Below the pieces are notes generated by a model. That model had not been told where the DNA came from. It did no database searches and saw only the letters and a list, made by a program, of their open reading frames with translations. This document shows, piece by piece, positions 1-8,293 of a stretch of 64,000 nt of DNA. A program made the position numbers and the translations under genes. How positions within the stretch are numbered: position 1 is the stretch's first letter; the number at the start of each line of letters is the position of its first letter. Location: NCBI RefSeq assembly GCF_003355155.1, contig NZ_CP031320.1:7334978-7398977 (forward strand). Direction: 5' to 3'. Source of the DNA: Streptomyces armeniacus (GTDB lineage: Bacteria; Actinomycetota; Actinomycetes; Streptomycetales; Streptomycetaceae).

Positions 1-468
1 CAGACGCTCCTCGACGTACACGACGACGTCTACGCGGCCCAGATGGACGACGAGTTCAACCAGAAGTTCCCCTGGTTCGTGGACCACTGGGGCGGTCACC
101 CGCAGTTCTCCTGCATGATCGCGTACGAGGGTGACAAGGCCGTGGGCTTCGCCTACGGCGCCCCCGGCACCGAGGGTCGCGAGTGGTGGCGGGAGCATCT
201 GGACCCGGCGCCGGAGAAGACGCGCACATTCCACTTCTCGGAGCTGATGGTGCGCGAGCGGTGGCGGAAAACGGGCACGGCGGAGAAGCTCCACCGCGCG
301 CTGATGGCCCCCAGAGACGAAGACCTCGCGGCCCTGCTGGTGGACGTGACGCACCCCAGGGTCCAGGCCCTGTACGAGTCCTGGGGGTACCGGAAGGTCG
401 GCGAGCGGCACCCGTTCCCCGACTCGCCGGTGTTCGCCCTGATGCTCGTGGACCTTCCGCTTCCGTGA
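1..468 (+). CDS. GNAT-family N-acetyltransferase, 5'-truncated by window edge
   Basis: The frame is open from base 1, so the true start lies outside the window; the ATG at 43 is probably internal. The visible 155 residues look like a GNAT acetyltransferase that uses acetyl-CoA to modify an amine. A beta-strand pair (MIAYEGDKAVGFAYG) is followed by a strand and basic segment (FSELMVRERWRKTGTAEKLH) where motif A binds CoA. A C-terminal strand-helix-strand follows (LLVDVTHPRVQALYESWGYRKVG), with the usual YxxxGF-like ending. The CoA loop reads RKTGTAEKLH, a loose match to Q/RxxGxG/A. The substrate cannot be told. It ends 115 bp before the transporter gene on the same strand. The fold is supported by the sequence pattern; the substrate is unknown. 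Confidence 0.75.
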   Translation, partial: QTLLDVHDDVYAAQMDDEFNQKFPWFVDHWGGHPQFSCMIAYEGDKAVGFAYGAPGTEGREWWREHLDPAPEKTRTFHFSELMVRERWRKTGTAEKLHRALMAPRDEDLAALLVDVTHPRVQALYESWGYRKVGERHPFPDSPVFALMLVDLPLP

Positions 469-583
469 GGCGGCGGCGCGGCGGCGTCCGTCGCGCCGCC
501 CGTCGCGACCCCTTGTGCTGATCGTCGCCGCGCTGTTTCATGCGCCGAGCAGCAGCCAATGGGGGACGAGTGTGGAGGCGGAC

Positions 584-1948
584 ATGGCTAAGGACAGCGC
601 TCCGGACACGGGCGACGGCTCGGCGGGTGGCAGCTCGAAGGGTGGCAGCTCGGCGGGCCGGGACTCCGGCGACGGCGGTGTCGGGAAGGACGCCGCGCCC
701 GTCGTACGGAAGCCCAGCTGGCGGCGGCTGGGCCCCGGCATCGTCGTGGCCGCGACCGGCGTCGGGGCCGGGGATCTGGTGTCCACGCTGCTCGCGGGCA
801 GCAAGTTCGGCTACACCCTGCTGTGGGCCGCCGTCATCGGCTGCATCGTCAAGATCGCCCTGGCCGAGGCCGTGGGCCGCTGGCATCTGGCCACGGGCCG
901 CACGCTGTTCGACGGCTGGCGCACGCTCGGCCCCTGGACCACCGTCTACTTCGCGATCTACGTGGTGATCTGGGGCTTCGTCTACGGCGCCACCGCCATG
1001 AGCTCCAGCGGTCTGCCGCTCCAGGCGCTCTTCCCGGACGGGCCGGGGCTGAAGTTCTGGGGCGTCGCGACGGGGCTGCTCGGCCTCGCGTTCGTGTGGT
1101 TCAACCGCTACGCCGTGGTCGAGAAGATCATGATGGTCTTCGTCGGCGTGATGTTCGTGGTCGTCGTCTACGTCGCGATCCGCGCCACCCCGAAGGTCGA
1201 CGACGCGCTCGCGGGCCTGCTGCCCACGCTTCCCGACGGCTCCCTGCTGTACACCCTCGGCCTCGTCGGCGGCGTCGGCGGCACCATCACCATGGCCGCG
1301 TACGGCTACTGGATCAACGCCAAGGGCTGGACCGACTCCGGCTGGATGCGCATGATGCGGTTCGACAACCGGATCGCGTACATCACCACCGGCATCTTCG
1401 TCGTCGCCATGCTCATCGTCGGCGCCGAACTGCTCCACGCCGGGCAGGTCGCCCTCGCCGAGGGCGACAAGGGGCTCGTGGATCTGACGGAGATCCTGGA
1501 GGACCGGTACGGGGGCTTCACCGCGAAGCTGTTCCTCATCGGCTTCTTCGCCGCGTCGTTCTCGTCGCTGGTCGGTGTCTGGCACGGAGTCAGCCTGATG
1601 TTCGCGGACTTCATGGACCGGCTGCGGGCGGGCGGCACCGCCGGTGTCAAGGTTCTCGCGCGCGGCGAGCAGGAGCGGTCGCCGGCCTTCCGCGGCTACC
1701 TGCTGTGGCTGACGTTCCCGCCGATGATGCTGCTGTGGCTGGACCAGCCGTTCGGGCTGGTGATCGCGTACGGGGTGCTCGGCGCGTTCTTCATGCCGTT
1801 CCTGGCGGTGACGCTGATGTGGCTGCTCAACACGGAGCGCACGCCGCGGGAGTTCCGCAGCGGGCCGCTCAGCAACACGATGCTGGGCCTTTCGGGCGGG
1901 CTGTTCGTGGTGCTGTGCGTGGAGCAGGTCCGCGAGCTTCCTTGGTAG
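584..1948 (+). CDS. Nramp-family divalent metal ion transporter
   Basis: Polytopic membrane protein of about 454 residues resembling the Nramp (natural resistance-associated macrophage protein) superfamily, which moves divalent metals such as Mn2+ or Mg2+ with protons. The first core helix has the family pattern LGPGIVVAATGVGAGDLVSTL, where the acidic residue after the Gly-rich turn lies at the metal site. About ten further hydrophobic segments follow. Helix 6 carries GGVGGTITMAAYGYW rather than the classic MPH motif, so this belongs to a divergent Nramp-related branch and its substrate is uncertain. I chose ATG 584 because GGAGG sits 5 nt upstream. GTG 572 is also in frame behind GGGGGA and would add four residues. 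The N-terminus is a Ser/Gly-rich cytoplasmic tail. The gene converges on the kinase gene 46 bp downstream. Confidence 0.85.
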   Translation: MAKDSAPDTGDGSAGGSSKGGSSAGRDSGDGGVGKDAAPVVRKPSWRRLGPGIVVAATGVGAGDLVSTLLAGSKFGYTLLWAAVIGCIVKIALAEAVGRWHLATGRTLFDGWRTLGPWTTVYFAIYVVIWGFVYGATAMSSSGLPLQALFPDGPGLKFWGVATGLLGLAFVWFNRYAVVEKIMMVFVGVMFVVVVYVAIRATPKVDDALAGLLPTLPDGSLLYTLGLVGGVGGTITMAAYGYWINAKGWTDSGWMRMMRFDNRIAYITTGIFVVAMLIVGAELLHAGQVALAEGDKGLVDLTEILEDRYGGFTAKLFLIGFFAASFSSLVGVWHGVSLMFADFMDRLRAGGTAGVKVLARGEQERSPAFRGYLLWLTFPPMMLLWLDQPFGLVIAYGVLGAFFMPFLAVTLMWLLNTERTPREFRSGPLSNTMLGLSGGLFVVLCVEQVRELPW

Positions 1949-1994
1949 GCCCCCGGATGGCGCGTCTTCCGGATGCCGCGTCTGCCGAAATGGC

Positions 1995-3476
1995 CTAGGC
2001 GCCGTGGTGGTTCTTCGGCCCGGTGGAGTACGCCGCCCTGCGGGCGGCTGCGGCGAGCCAGGGTTCGATGGAGCTGTCGTTGGGGAGGTCGGCGCGGTAG
2101 GCCAGCGCCACGGCCAGGTAGCGGTATTGGCGCCAGGACCACCGCCAGCGGTAGCTGCGGCGGACCTCGTCGGGACAGGGGGCGAGGCCGCCCCCGTCGC
2201 GGGCGCTCCAGATGGTGAGGCGCCACGACCCTCCCCCGTCGCCCAGGTACCCGTGCGCGTCCCGGGCGGTCGCCGCGTCGGGGAACGCGAAGACCTGGAC
2301 GGAGACGTAGACGGGGTTCTCGGGCGTGGCGTGGGGACCGGGCTGCTCCGCGTAGACGCCGACGACCACTTCTGCACAGTCACGGCGCGCGAAATCCTCG
2401 GCCAGGTCGCTGGGGCCCGCTTCATGGGAGGGGCGGGTGCCCTCGGCGATCCGCGCGAACTCGATGCCCAGGTCGTTGGTGAACCGCCGCGGCATCAGGG
2501 CGTCCGCGGTGAACGGCGTCTCGTCGGTGGAAGCGTGGTCCCAGGACTTGGGAGAGGGCGGCCGAGGCGCGCGCTGCGAGGCGTCGTCCATCAGACGGGT
2601 GGGCGGGGTCGGGGGCATCGCCGCGGTGGGAGCTTCCGCTGCCGCGCACGACGTCAGGAGTGCCTGAAGCCGCTGCTGGACCTGCTGTGCCGACTGGGGG
2701 CGCCGGTCGGGATCGCGCTCCAGCAGTTCGGCGACGAGCGCGGTCAACTCCGGTGGCAGGCCGGGGCGGAACGCGTCGAGGTGCGGGGCCTCCTCGTCGA
2801 GCTTGCGCCGCACGACTGCGATGCTGTTGTGCCCGGCGAAGGGTGGCCGGCCGGCGAGCATGGCGAAGAGCATCCCGCCGAGTGCGTACAGGTCGGAGCG
2901 TTCGTCGCCGCGTTCCGTGAGGAACTGCTCCGGTGCGCCGAACTCCGGCGTTCCGGCCGGGGCCAGTTGGGAGGAGCGTGCCACGGTGAACGCGGCCTGG
3001 ACGAACCCGGCGATCCCGAAGTCGATGACCTTCACCAGCCCGTCGCCGGTGAGGATGACGTTGTGGGGCTTGATGTCGTAGTGGATGACCTGGGCCCGGT
3101 GGGCGGCCTCCAGCGCGGCGCAGATGCCGCTGGCGACGGCCACGGCACGCGTCAGGGGGAAAGGACTCTCAGCCTGGAGACGTGCTGTGAGCGTCTGGCC
3201 GTCCACCTTCTCCATGACCAGGAACAGCACGTCGTCGTGGATGCCCCGGTCGTACAGGGCGGCGACGTTGGGGTGGACGATCTGGGCTGCGGCGACCGCC
3301 TCGCGCTCGAACCGCCGGGGCAGGTCAGCCTGGGCAAGCCCGTCGAGATCCAGCAGCTTGAGCGCGACCTCACGGTGGAGCACGCGATCCCGCGCGGCCC
3401 ACACCTCGCCCATGCCACCCCGGCCCAGACGGCCGATCAGCTCGTAACGGTCCGCGATCAGCTTTCCCCGCTCCAC
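1995..3476 (-). CDS. Ser/Thr protein kinase (Hanks type) with C-terminal unknown domain
   Basis: A 493-residue kinase predicted to phosphorylate Ser/Thr in the cytoplasm. The glycine loop GRLGRGGMGEVW is near residues 16-27, the ATP Lys in VALKLL near 40, DFG in VIDFGIAG near 155, and the APE-like segment is FGAPEQF. The catalytic loop reads IHYDIKPHN: Asp and Asn are kept, but the Arg of HRD is Tyr, making it a non-RD kinase that may not need activation-loop phosphorylation. After about residue 275 comes a Pro-rich linker, then about 150 residues with no transmembrane helix, resembling a stand-alone sensor or lipoprotein-like fold. GTG 3476 was chosen because a GGGGGGCGGA ribosome site lies 5-7 nt upstream. 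Translation upstream of this start is not protein-like. The substrate is unknown. Confidence 0.85.
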   Translation of the reverse strand: MERGKLIADRYELIGRLGRGGMGEVWAARDRVLHREVALKLLDLDGLAQADLPRRFEREAVAAAQIVHPNVAALYDRGIHDDVLFLVMEKVDGQTLTARLQAESPFPLTRAVAVASGICAALEAAHRAQVIHYDIKPHNVILTGDGLVKVIDFGIAGFVQAAFTVARSSQLAPAGTPEFGAPEQFLTERGDERSDLYALGGMLFAMLAGRPPFAGHNSIAVVRRKLDEEAPHLDAFRPGLPPELTALVAELLERDPDRRPQSAQQVQQRLQALLTSCAAAEAPTAAMPPTPPTRLMDDASQRAPRPPSPKSWDHASTDETPFTADALMPRRFTNDLGIEFARIAEGTRPSHEAGPSDLAEDFARRDCAEVVVGVYAEQPGPHATPENPVYVSVQVFAFPDAATARDAHGYLGDGGGSWRLTIWSARDGGGLAPCPDEVRRSYRWRWSWRQYRYLAVALAYRADLPNDSSIEPWLAAAARRAAYSTGPKNHHGA

Positions 3477-3684
3477 GTCCGCCCCCCGTTTGTCCTTGAC
3501 ATGGCAGGGGCCAGGATACGAGACGCCTCCACACCTGCGAAGACGACGGGTGCGGCGGCCGTTGCCCCGCCGCTCGCGTGCCCGTACGGCGGTTGGTGAT
3601 TCCTCCCCCTGGGCCTGCGGCCCGGGGTGCTGCCCCGCCGCGTCGCGGGTGGGGCACGGTTGGGCCGCTACGGTGCGCAGCAGT

Positions 3685-3721
3685 GCGCCGTAGCGGCAGG
3701 TTGTGCTCGCCGCTACGGCGC
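3685..3721. terminator. Intergenic hairpin between chitinase and kinase genes
   Basis: Perfect 13-bp arms (GCGCCGTAGCGGC at 3685-3697 and its complement at 3709-3721) around an 11-nt loop. A third, near-identical arm lies at 3663-3677, so two alternative stems are possible. The hairpin sits about 65 bp past the chitinase stop codon (minus strand) and is a likely terminator, though there is no U-tract, as is common in streptomycetes. The rest of the 310-bp gap 3477-3786 shows no gene. Confidence 0.5.
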
Positions 3722-3786
3722 GTTTGCACAGCGGTGAGGGTTCGGCGAAATCAGGGATTACCCGGACCCACACGTACGGCCAGTGC

Positions 3787-4839
3787 CTACGGCAGCGCGT
3801 CCACCGCCGGGCCCACCGCGTCGGACCATGCGTTGCCCGCAGTCGCGTCCCAGTTCGTGGACCAGGTCATCGCGCCGCGCAGGCCCGGGTAGGTCTTCTC
3901 CGGCTTGAACTCGCCGCAGTTCTCGCCCTTCGTGAGGCAGTCCAGGGCCGCCGTCACGACCGAGGGCTCCACGTAGCCGGAGCCCGCCGCCTGGGAGGAG
4001 GCGGGGGTGCCGATGCCCACCTGGGAGGGGTCGAGGCCGCCTTCCAGCTGGATGCAGGCGAGGGCGGTGAGGAAGTCCACCGTGCCCTGGCTGTACACCT
4101 TTCCGTCACAGCCGTTCATCGAACCGCTGTTGTAGTACTGCATGTTGACGACGGTCAGGATGTCCTTCACGTCGAGCGCCAGCTTGAAGTACTCGGTCTC
4201 GGTGGACTGCATGTCGATCGTCTGCGGCGCCATCGTGAGCACCATGTCGGGGGCCTTCTCGGCGATCTGCTTGAGGGCCTTCGACATGTACGTCGCGTTG
4301 ATGCCGTGTTCGAGGTCGATGTCCACGCCGTCGAAGCCGTACTCCTCCATCAGCGCGAGCGTGCTCTCCGCGAAGGCGGTGGCGGACGCGTCGTCGGTGA
4401 CGGAGACGTTGCCCTTCTCGCCGCCGACCGAGATGATGACCGACTTGCCCTCTTCCTGCTTCTTGGCGATGTCGGCCTTCAGTTCGTCCTCCGACGGGGC
4501 CAGGGCCGGGTCGAGGTTGAACGTGATCTCGCCCGCGGTGGCGGTCGAGTCGGCGAAGGCGACGGCGATGATGTCGTAGGCGTCCGGCAGTTCGCTGATG
4601 CGCTGCTTCTGGGCGCCGTTGTCGAAGTTCTGTACGTAGCCGGTGACCGCGTGCGCGGGTACTTCGGCGGTCTGCCGGTCGCCGCGCTCGTCGGAGCCGT
4701 TCTCGGCGGCGCCCGCCGTCATGGCGCCCAGGCCGGCCGCCACCAGGGCGGCGGCACCGGCCACCGCCAGCGCGGTGCGGCCGGAGAGTCCGGCGATTCC
4801 GCGTATCCGCTTCCGTCTTGTGTGGGTGCTGGGTTGCAC
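3787..4839 (-). CDS. Secreted chitinase, glycoside hydrolase family 18
   Basis: A 350-residue exported enzyme that hydrolyses beta-1,4 linkages of chitin with retention through substrate-assisted catalysis. The hallmark GH18 motif DxxDxDxE is present as FDGVDIDLEH, Glu being the proton donor. The SxGG strand (VIISVGGEKG), the Tyr-containing strand (VVNMQYYN) and the closing Trp strand (GAMTWSTNWD) are also visible, so the catalytic barrel is complete. The N-terminus has a basic stretch (HTRRKRIRG) and a hydrophobic core ending in GAMTAGAA, a Sec-type signal peptide. There is no separate chitin-binding module. GTG 4839 was chosen because GGAGG lies 6 nt upstream; the ATG at 4857 has only C-rich sequence before it. 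A DasR-like operator lies upstream, which would link expression to N-acetylglucosamine. Confidence 0.93.
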   Translation of the reverse strand: MQPSTHTRRKRIRGIAGLSGRTALAVAGAAALVAAGLGAMTAGAAENGSDERGDRQTAEVPAHAVTGYVQNFDNGAQKQRISELPDAYDIIAVAFADSTATAGEITFNLDPALAPSEDELKADIAKKQEEGKSVIISVGGEKGNVSVTDDASATAFAESTLALMEEYGFDGVDIDLEHGINATYMSKALKQIAEKAPDMVLTMAPQTIDMQSTETEYFKLALDVKDILTVVNMQYYNSGSMNGCDGKVYSQGTVDFLTALACIQLEGGLDPSQVGIGTPASSQAAGSGYVEPSVVTAALDCLTKGENCGEFKPEKTYPGLRGAMTWSTNWDATAGNAWSDAVGPAVDALP

Positions 4840-4931
4840 TGGCTGCCTCCGTGGCATGGGGGGAGTGGGGGGTTGGAGACGCTGAACTGACGTGGAACGG
4901 AACGGTGGCCACCGCCGTGTTGACTCGGAAG

Positions 4932-4947
4932 AGTGGTCCAGACCAAT
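4932..4947. promoter_or_regulatory. DasR-type operator (dre) upstream of the chitinase gene
   Basis: AGTGGTCCAGACCAAT matches the known DasR-responsive element ACTGGTCTAGACCAGT at 13 of 16 positions, including the whole TGGTC/GACCA core. It lies 93 nt upstream of the chitinase start. DasR is the GntR-family repressor that controls chitinase and GlcNAc genes in Streptomyces, releasing DNA on binding glucosamine-6-phosphate. The rest of the 381-bp gap 4840-5220 holds no gene; its right end is the leader of the Tad operon. Confidence 0.75.
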
Positions 4948-5220
4948 AACTCTGTCAAGGCCTCGCGCAAGCCCCGCGCACATCCGCAGGCTTAACCGCA
5001 GATCGCAACGGGGTAAGTGGTGGGGGACATCCCAGGGGAGGGGCGACGTGGTGTGCAGAGAACGGTTCTCTGTCAGGAGCCGCGCCGATAAGGTGTTATG
5101 TCGTCAGTCGGGTACGCAGACAGTCGGGCTCCGGTACCGGACGGCGGACCAGCAGGACAGCAGGACCGAGCACTCACCGCAGACTCGTTCCAACGCCGTT
5201 GTGGACAGGGGGACCGAGAC

Positions 5221-6330
5221 GTGACGACTGCATTAGCGGTCACGAGCCACGGGCACATGCTGTCCCCGCCCGACCGGCACACGCCGCGCGCGCACATCTT
5301 CACGCCGCCCGGCGAGCAGTCGCTTGATGCGGCGCTGACCGAGACGCACACGCTGCTGGAGCAGCACGGGTATCTCATCGCTGTCTATCCGGCGACGCTG
5401 CCCACGCCGTTCCTGCACCGGCTGCACACCATCCGGTCCATCCTGGAGAGCGACCGTATCGCGCTGCTGCCCACGCAGCTGCCGCCGCTCGCCACCGGGG
5501 TGCTCGCGCGCCAGCTGCGGCAGCTGTCGCTGTGCGACTTCAGCCCCGGCGTGCTCGGCTCCGCCGCGCGCCTCCTGGGGCACTACATCCACGCGGGCGC
5601 CCTGCTGAACTCCGTCGCCAAGCTCGACCGCATCCCCGTCTCGCTCACCGCGCACGCCAAGTCGTGGGTGCCGGGCGCCCAGTTCGGGGTGCTGGCCGCG
5701 CCCTCGCCCGCTCTCGTACGGGTCGGGGGCAGCGGCGAGGCAGGCACCCTGGAGGGGCCGCAGTACGCCACCCGGCTGACCGTCGCGGGCAGCGGGCTCA
5801 CCTCGGACTGGGTGACGCGTACGCTCGCCGCGCAGTGGCGCGTCACGGACATCCACGAGGCGTATCTGCCGGAGGACTCGGCGCGCTGGTGGGGGACGGG
5901 CAAGCTGGTCGAGTTCGCGGCGGCCATCTCCGACCTGTCGGTGCTGTACCAGCTGGTGGCGTCCGTACGCCGCGACGAGTGCCACTGGTGCGGGCTCGAA
6001 CTCATCGGCGACCGCTGCGCGTTCTGCTCCGCCACGCTGCCGCCGGAGCCGTCGCATCCGGCGGCGCGGGCCGTACGGGCGCAGGACCGGCGCCCGCAGG
6101 GCCCCCGCCCGCAGGCACCGCGCCCGCCGAGGCCGCAGGAGGCGCCCCCGCCGCCGCAGGGGCAGACCACGCAGGGGACGGCCGTAACGTCCGCCCAGGG
6201 GCCGTCCGTACAGGGCCAGCCGGACCGGTCCGCCCAGTCCCCGCAGGGCCCCTCCGCCCAGCCCCCGCCTCGCCGAACAGACCAGCCCAGCAACGCCGTC
6301 ACCGTCCATCAAGGGGTCCCCCGTCCATGA
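5221..6330 (+). CDS. Tad-locus-associated protein with a CxxC/CxxC zinc ribbon and Pro-rich tail
   Basis: A 369-residue cytoplasmic protein I cannot assign to a characterised family. Residues 1 to about 255 form a folded domain. Residues about 260-280 carry two knuckles (CHWCGLELIGDRCAFCSA), a treble-clef or zinc-ribbon signature. The last about 90 residues are low-complexity Pro/Gln/Arg. There is no signal peptide or membrane helix. GTG 5221 was chosen because AGGGGGA lies 7 nt upstream. The stop codon overlaps the cpaB start (ATGA), so the two are translationally coupled and it belongs to the Tad/Flp pilus operon. A regulatory or scaffolding role in pilus assembly is inference from context only. 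Confidence 0.7.
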   Translation: MTTALAVTSHGHMLSPPDRHTPRAHIFTPPGEQSLDAALTETHTLLEQHGYLIAVYPATLPTPFLHRLHTIRSILESDRIALLPTQLPPLATGVLARQLRQLSLCDFSPGVLGSAARLLGHYIHAGALLNSVAKLDRIPVSLTAHAKSWVPGAQFGVLAAPSPALVRVGGSGEAGTLEGPQYATRLTVAGSGLTSDWVTRTLAAQWRVTDIHEAYLPEDSARWWGTGKLVEFAAAISDLSVLYQLVASVRRDECHWCGLELIGDRCAFCSATLPPEPSHPAARAVRAQDRRPQGPRPQAPRPPRPQEAPPPPQGQTTQGTAVTSAQGPSVQGQPDRSAQSPQGPSAQPPPRRTDQPSNAVTVHQGVPRP

Positions 6331-7058
6331 ACTCTCGCCAGCGCCGCGGCGTCATCCTCATCGTGGTCTCCGCACTGTGCGCCGTCGGCGCCTTCGCGGG
6401 CGTCCTGACGGTGATCCGCAACGTGGAGTCGAAGGTCGGCCCCGAGACGACGGCGTACGAGCTGCGCAGCGACATACCGGCCTACGAGCCGCTGGACCGC
6501 GACCAGTTCAGGAAGATCGAGATGCCCGAGCGGTGGCTGCCCGACACGGCCGTCACCGATCTCGGCAAGCTACGCGGGAAGATCGCGGTCAACCCGCTCC
6601 GCAAGGGCTCGCTGCTGCAGTCCGACATGATGGCCGACCGCCCGGCGCTGGAGCCGGGCCAGCAGGAGATCGCCATCATGATCGACTCGGAGACGGGCGT
6701 CGCCGGCAAGATCAACCCGGGCAGCAAGGTGAACATCTACGCCACCTTCGAGGGCGACCGCACCGGCGGCGCCGGCGGCAAGGCCCAGCCCTCCCAGTCC
6801 AAGGTGATCGTCAACAACGCCGAGGTCATCGACGTCGGCGAGCTGACCCCGTTCAAGGACAACGACGAGGACGACGCCCGCACCCGGGAGCGCGAGCGCG
6901 AGGGCGTGCCGATCACGTTCGCCCTCTCCACCGCCGACGCCCAACGGGTGGCGTACGCCGAATCGTTTGCGGAGCACGTACGCCTCGCGCTGGTCGCGCC
7001 CGGCAGCGAGCCCATCCCGGAGGACGAACGCACGTACACCCTTGCCGGGAACAAGTGA
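6327..7058 (+). CDS. cpaB: Flp pilus assembly protein CpaB (RcpC-like)
   Basis: A 243-residue membrane-anchored protein. One N-terminal helix (GVILIVVSALCAVGAFAGVLTVI, residues 7-29) is followed by an SAF/beta-clip domain (about 40-105, VGPETTAYELRSDIPAYEPL onward, RGKIAVNPLRKGSLL). An RcpC-type domain follows (about 110-240; GINPGSKVNIYATF-like and VIVNNAEVIDVGE). CpaB proteins help stabilise or modify the Flp secretin and pilus in Gram-negatives; in Gram-positives, which lack an outer membrane, the role is less clear. ATG 6327 overlaps the upstream stop by 4 nt, with AAGGGG 10 nt before it. Its own stop overlaps GTG 7055 of tadZ. The three-gene chain of 4-nt overlaps shows a tightly coupled operon. 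Confidence 0.88.
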   Translation: MNSRQRRGVILIVVSALCAVGAFAGVLTVIRNVESKVGPETTAYELRSDIPAYEPLDRDQFRKIEMPERWLPDTAVTDLGKLRGKIAVNPLRKGSLLQSDMMADRPALEPGQQEIAIMIDSETGVAGKINPGSKVNIYATFEGDRTGGAGGKAQPSQSKVIVNNAEVIDVGELTPFKDNDEDDARTREREREGVPITFALSTADAQRVAYAESFAEHVRLALVAPGSEPIPEDERTYTLAGNK

Positions 7059-8293
7059 GCGCCATGGTCACCCGCATCCTCCCGGCAGTCAGCGACCCGG
7101 ACGCCGCGCGCGCCCTGGTCACGCTCCTCGACCAGCTGCCCGACAGCGAACCGCAACCGGCCGCGATCGACTCCACGCAGCTCCTCAACACCCTCGCGCA
7201 GGCCGCGTCCGAGTCCGTCGCCGACCTGCCCGAGGCCGTGCTCGTACACGAGCTGATCGGCCCGCTGCCCGCGCTGGAGCTGATCCGCGAGGTCGCCCTC
7301 CGCTTCCCGGCCGTGGCGGTCATCCTGGTCACCCGGGACACGTCCCCGAGCCTGTACTCCGCGGCCATGGACGCGGGCGCGCGCGGGGTGGTCGGGCTGC
7401 CGCTGGCGTACGACGAGCTGGTGACGCGGGTCAGCGCGGCCGCCGCGTGGGCGGCGGGCGTACGCAGCCACCTGGGCGCCGGGCCCGAGCCGTTCCGCGG
7501 GCCGGGCGGCACGGTCGTCACGGTGACGGGCGCCAAGGGCGGCGTCGGCTGCACGCTCACCGCCGTGGAACTGGCCCTGGCCGCCCGCGCGTCCGGGCGC
7601 AACGCCGCGCTCATCGACCTGAACCTGCAGTCCGGGGACGTCGCGTCGTTCCTGGACGTCCAGTTCCGGCGCTCGGCCGCCGACCTGGCCGGGATCAGCG
7701 ATCTGACGCCGCGCGTGCTCCAGGACGCTGTGTTCACGCACGAGACCGGCCTCGCGCTGCTCCTCGCGCCCGCCGAGGGCGAACGCGGCGAGGAGGTCGA
7801 CGACCGCGCCGCGCGCCAGATCGTCGGCGCCATGCGCGCGCGCTACGAGGTCGTCGTCATCGACTGCGGCACCCAGATGCACGCCGCGAACGCCGCCGCG
7901 ATCGAGATGGCCGACCGCGCGCTGCTCATCACGACGCCCGACGTGGTGTCCGTACGGGCCGCCAAGCGGATGGTGCGGCTGTGGGACCGGCTCCAGATCC
8001 GCAAGGCGGAGGAGACCGTCACGGCGGTCAACCGCGCCTCGCGGCACACCGAGATACAGCCCGCGCTGGTCGCCCGCATCGTCGGCACGCCCGTCGCGCG
8101 CGCGACCGTGCCCGCGAACTTCAAGGAGCTGCACGCGGCGCTGGACGCGGGCCGCATCCAGGACGTCGACCACCGCAGCAGCGTGAAGCAGGCCCTCTGG
8201 TCGCTCGCCGCCGAACTGGGGGCGGCGAGCGACCAGAGGGCCTGCTTCACCCCTGCCCCCTATACACAGCCGACGCCGCCGACGAACGCTTAG
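7055..8293 (+). CDS. cpaE: Pilus assembly ATPase TadZ/CpaE, 3' end lost at contig join
   Basis: A MinD/ParA-like protein that places the Tad secretion apparatus. An atypical receiver domain (about residues 5-130) precedes the deviant Walker A loop TGAKGGVGCTLTAVELALA (near 155), switch region LIDLNLQSGDVASFLD and VVIDCGTQM. Coding sequence looks genuine to about 8220 (LWSLAAELG). From 8221 the DNA is an inverted copy of 8183-8212 followed by adapter-like sequence. The formal stop at 8291-8293 therefore lies in the artefact, and the last about 24 residues are not real. The ATPase/helicase tadA, tadB and tadC expected downstream are missing for the same reason. The start is GTG 7055, overlapping the cpaB stop (GTGA); ATG 7064 is a close alternative. 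Confidence 0.85.
   Translation: MSAMVTRILPAVSDPDAARALVTLLDQLPDSEPQPAAIDSTQLLNTLAQAASESVADLPEAVLVHELIGPLPALELIREVALRFPAVAVILVTRDTSPSLYSAAMDAGARGVVGLPLAYDELVTRVSAAAAWAAGVRSHLGAGPEPFRGPGGTVVTVTGAKGGVGCTLTAVELALAARASGRNAALIDLNLQSGDVASFLDVQFRRSAADLAGISDLTPRVLQDAVFTHETGLALLLAPAEGERGEEVDDRAARQIVGAMRARYEVVVIDCGTQMHAANAAAIEMADRALLITTPDVVSVRAAKRMVRLWDRLQIRKAEETVTAVNRASRHTEIQPALVARIVGTPVARATVPANFKELHAALDAGRIQDVDHRSSVKQALWSLAAELGAASDQRACFTPAPYTQPTPPTNA
8183..8250. repeat. 30-bp perfect inverted repeat with 8-nt loop at the contig end
   Basis: 8183-8212 and 8221-8250 are perfect reverse complements separated by GAACTGGG. The left arm is normal tadZ coding sequence. The right arm only mirrors it and runs directly into adapter-like bases. 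A 30-bp perfect palindrome inside a coding gene is unlikely to be biological; it fits a fold-back or strand-switch library artefact. Confidence 0.85.

Noticed and set aside
56..2425. 789-residue minus-strand frame over the GNAT and Nramp genes
   Set aside because: It is Arg/Pro/Ala-rich shadow sequence; both plus-strand genes have clear family motifs.
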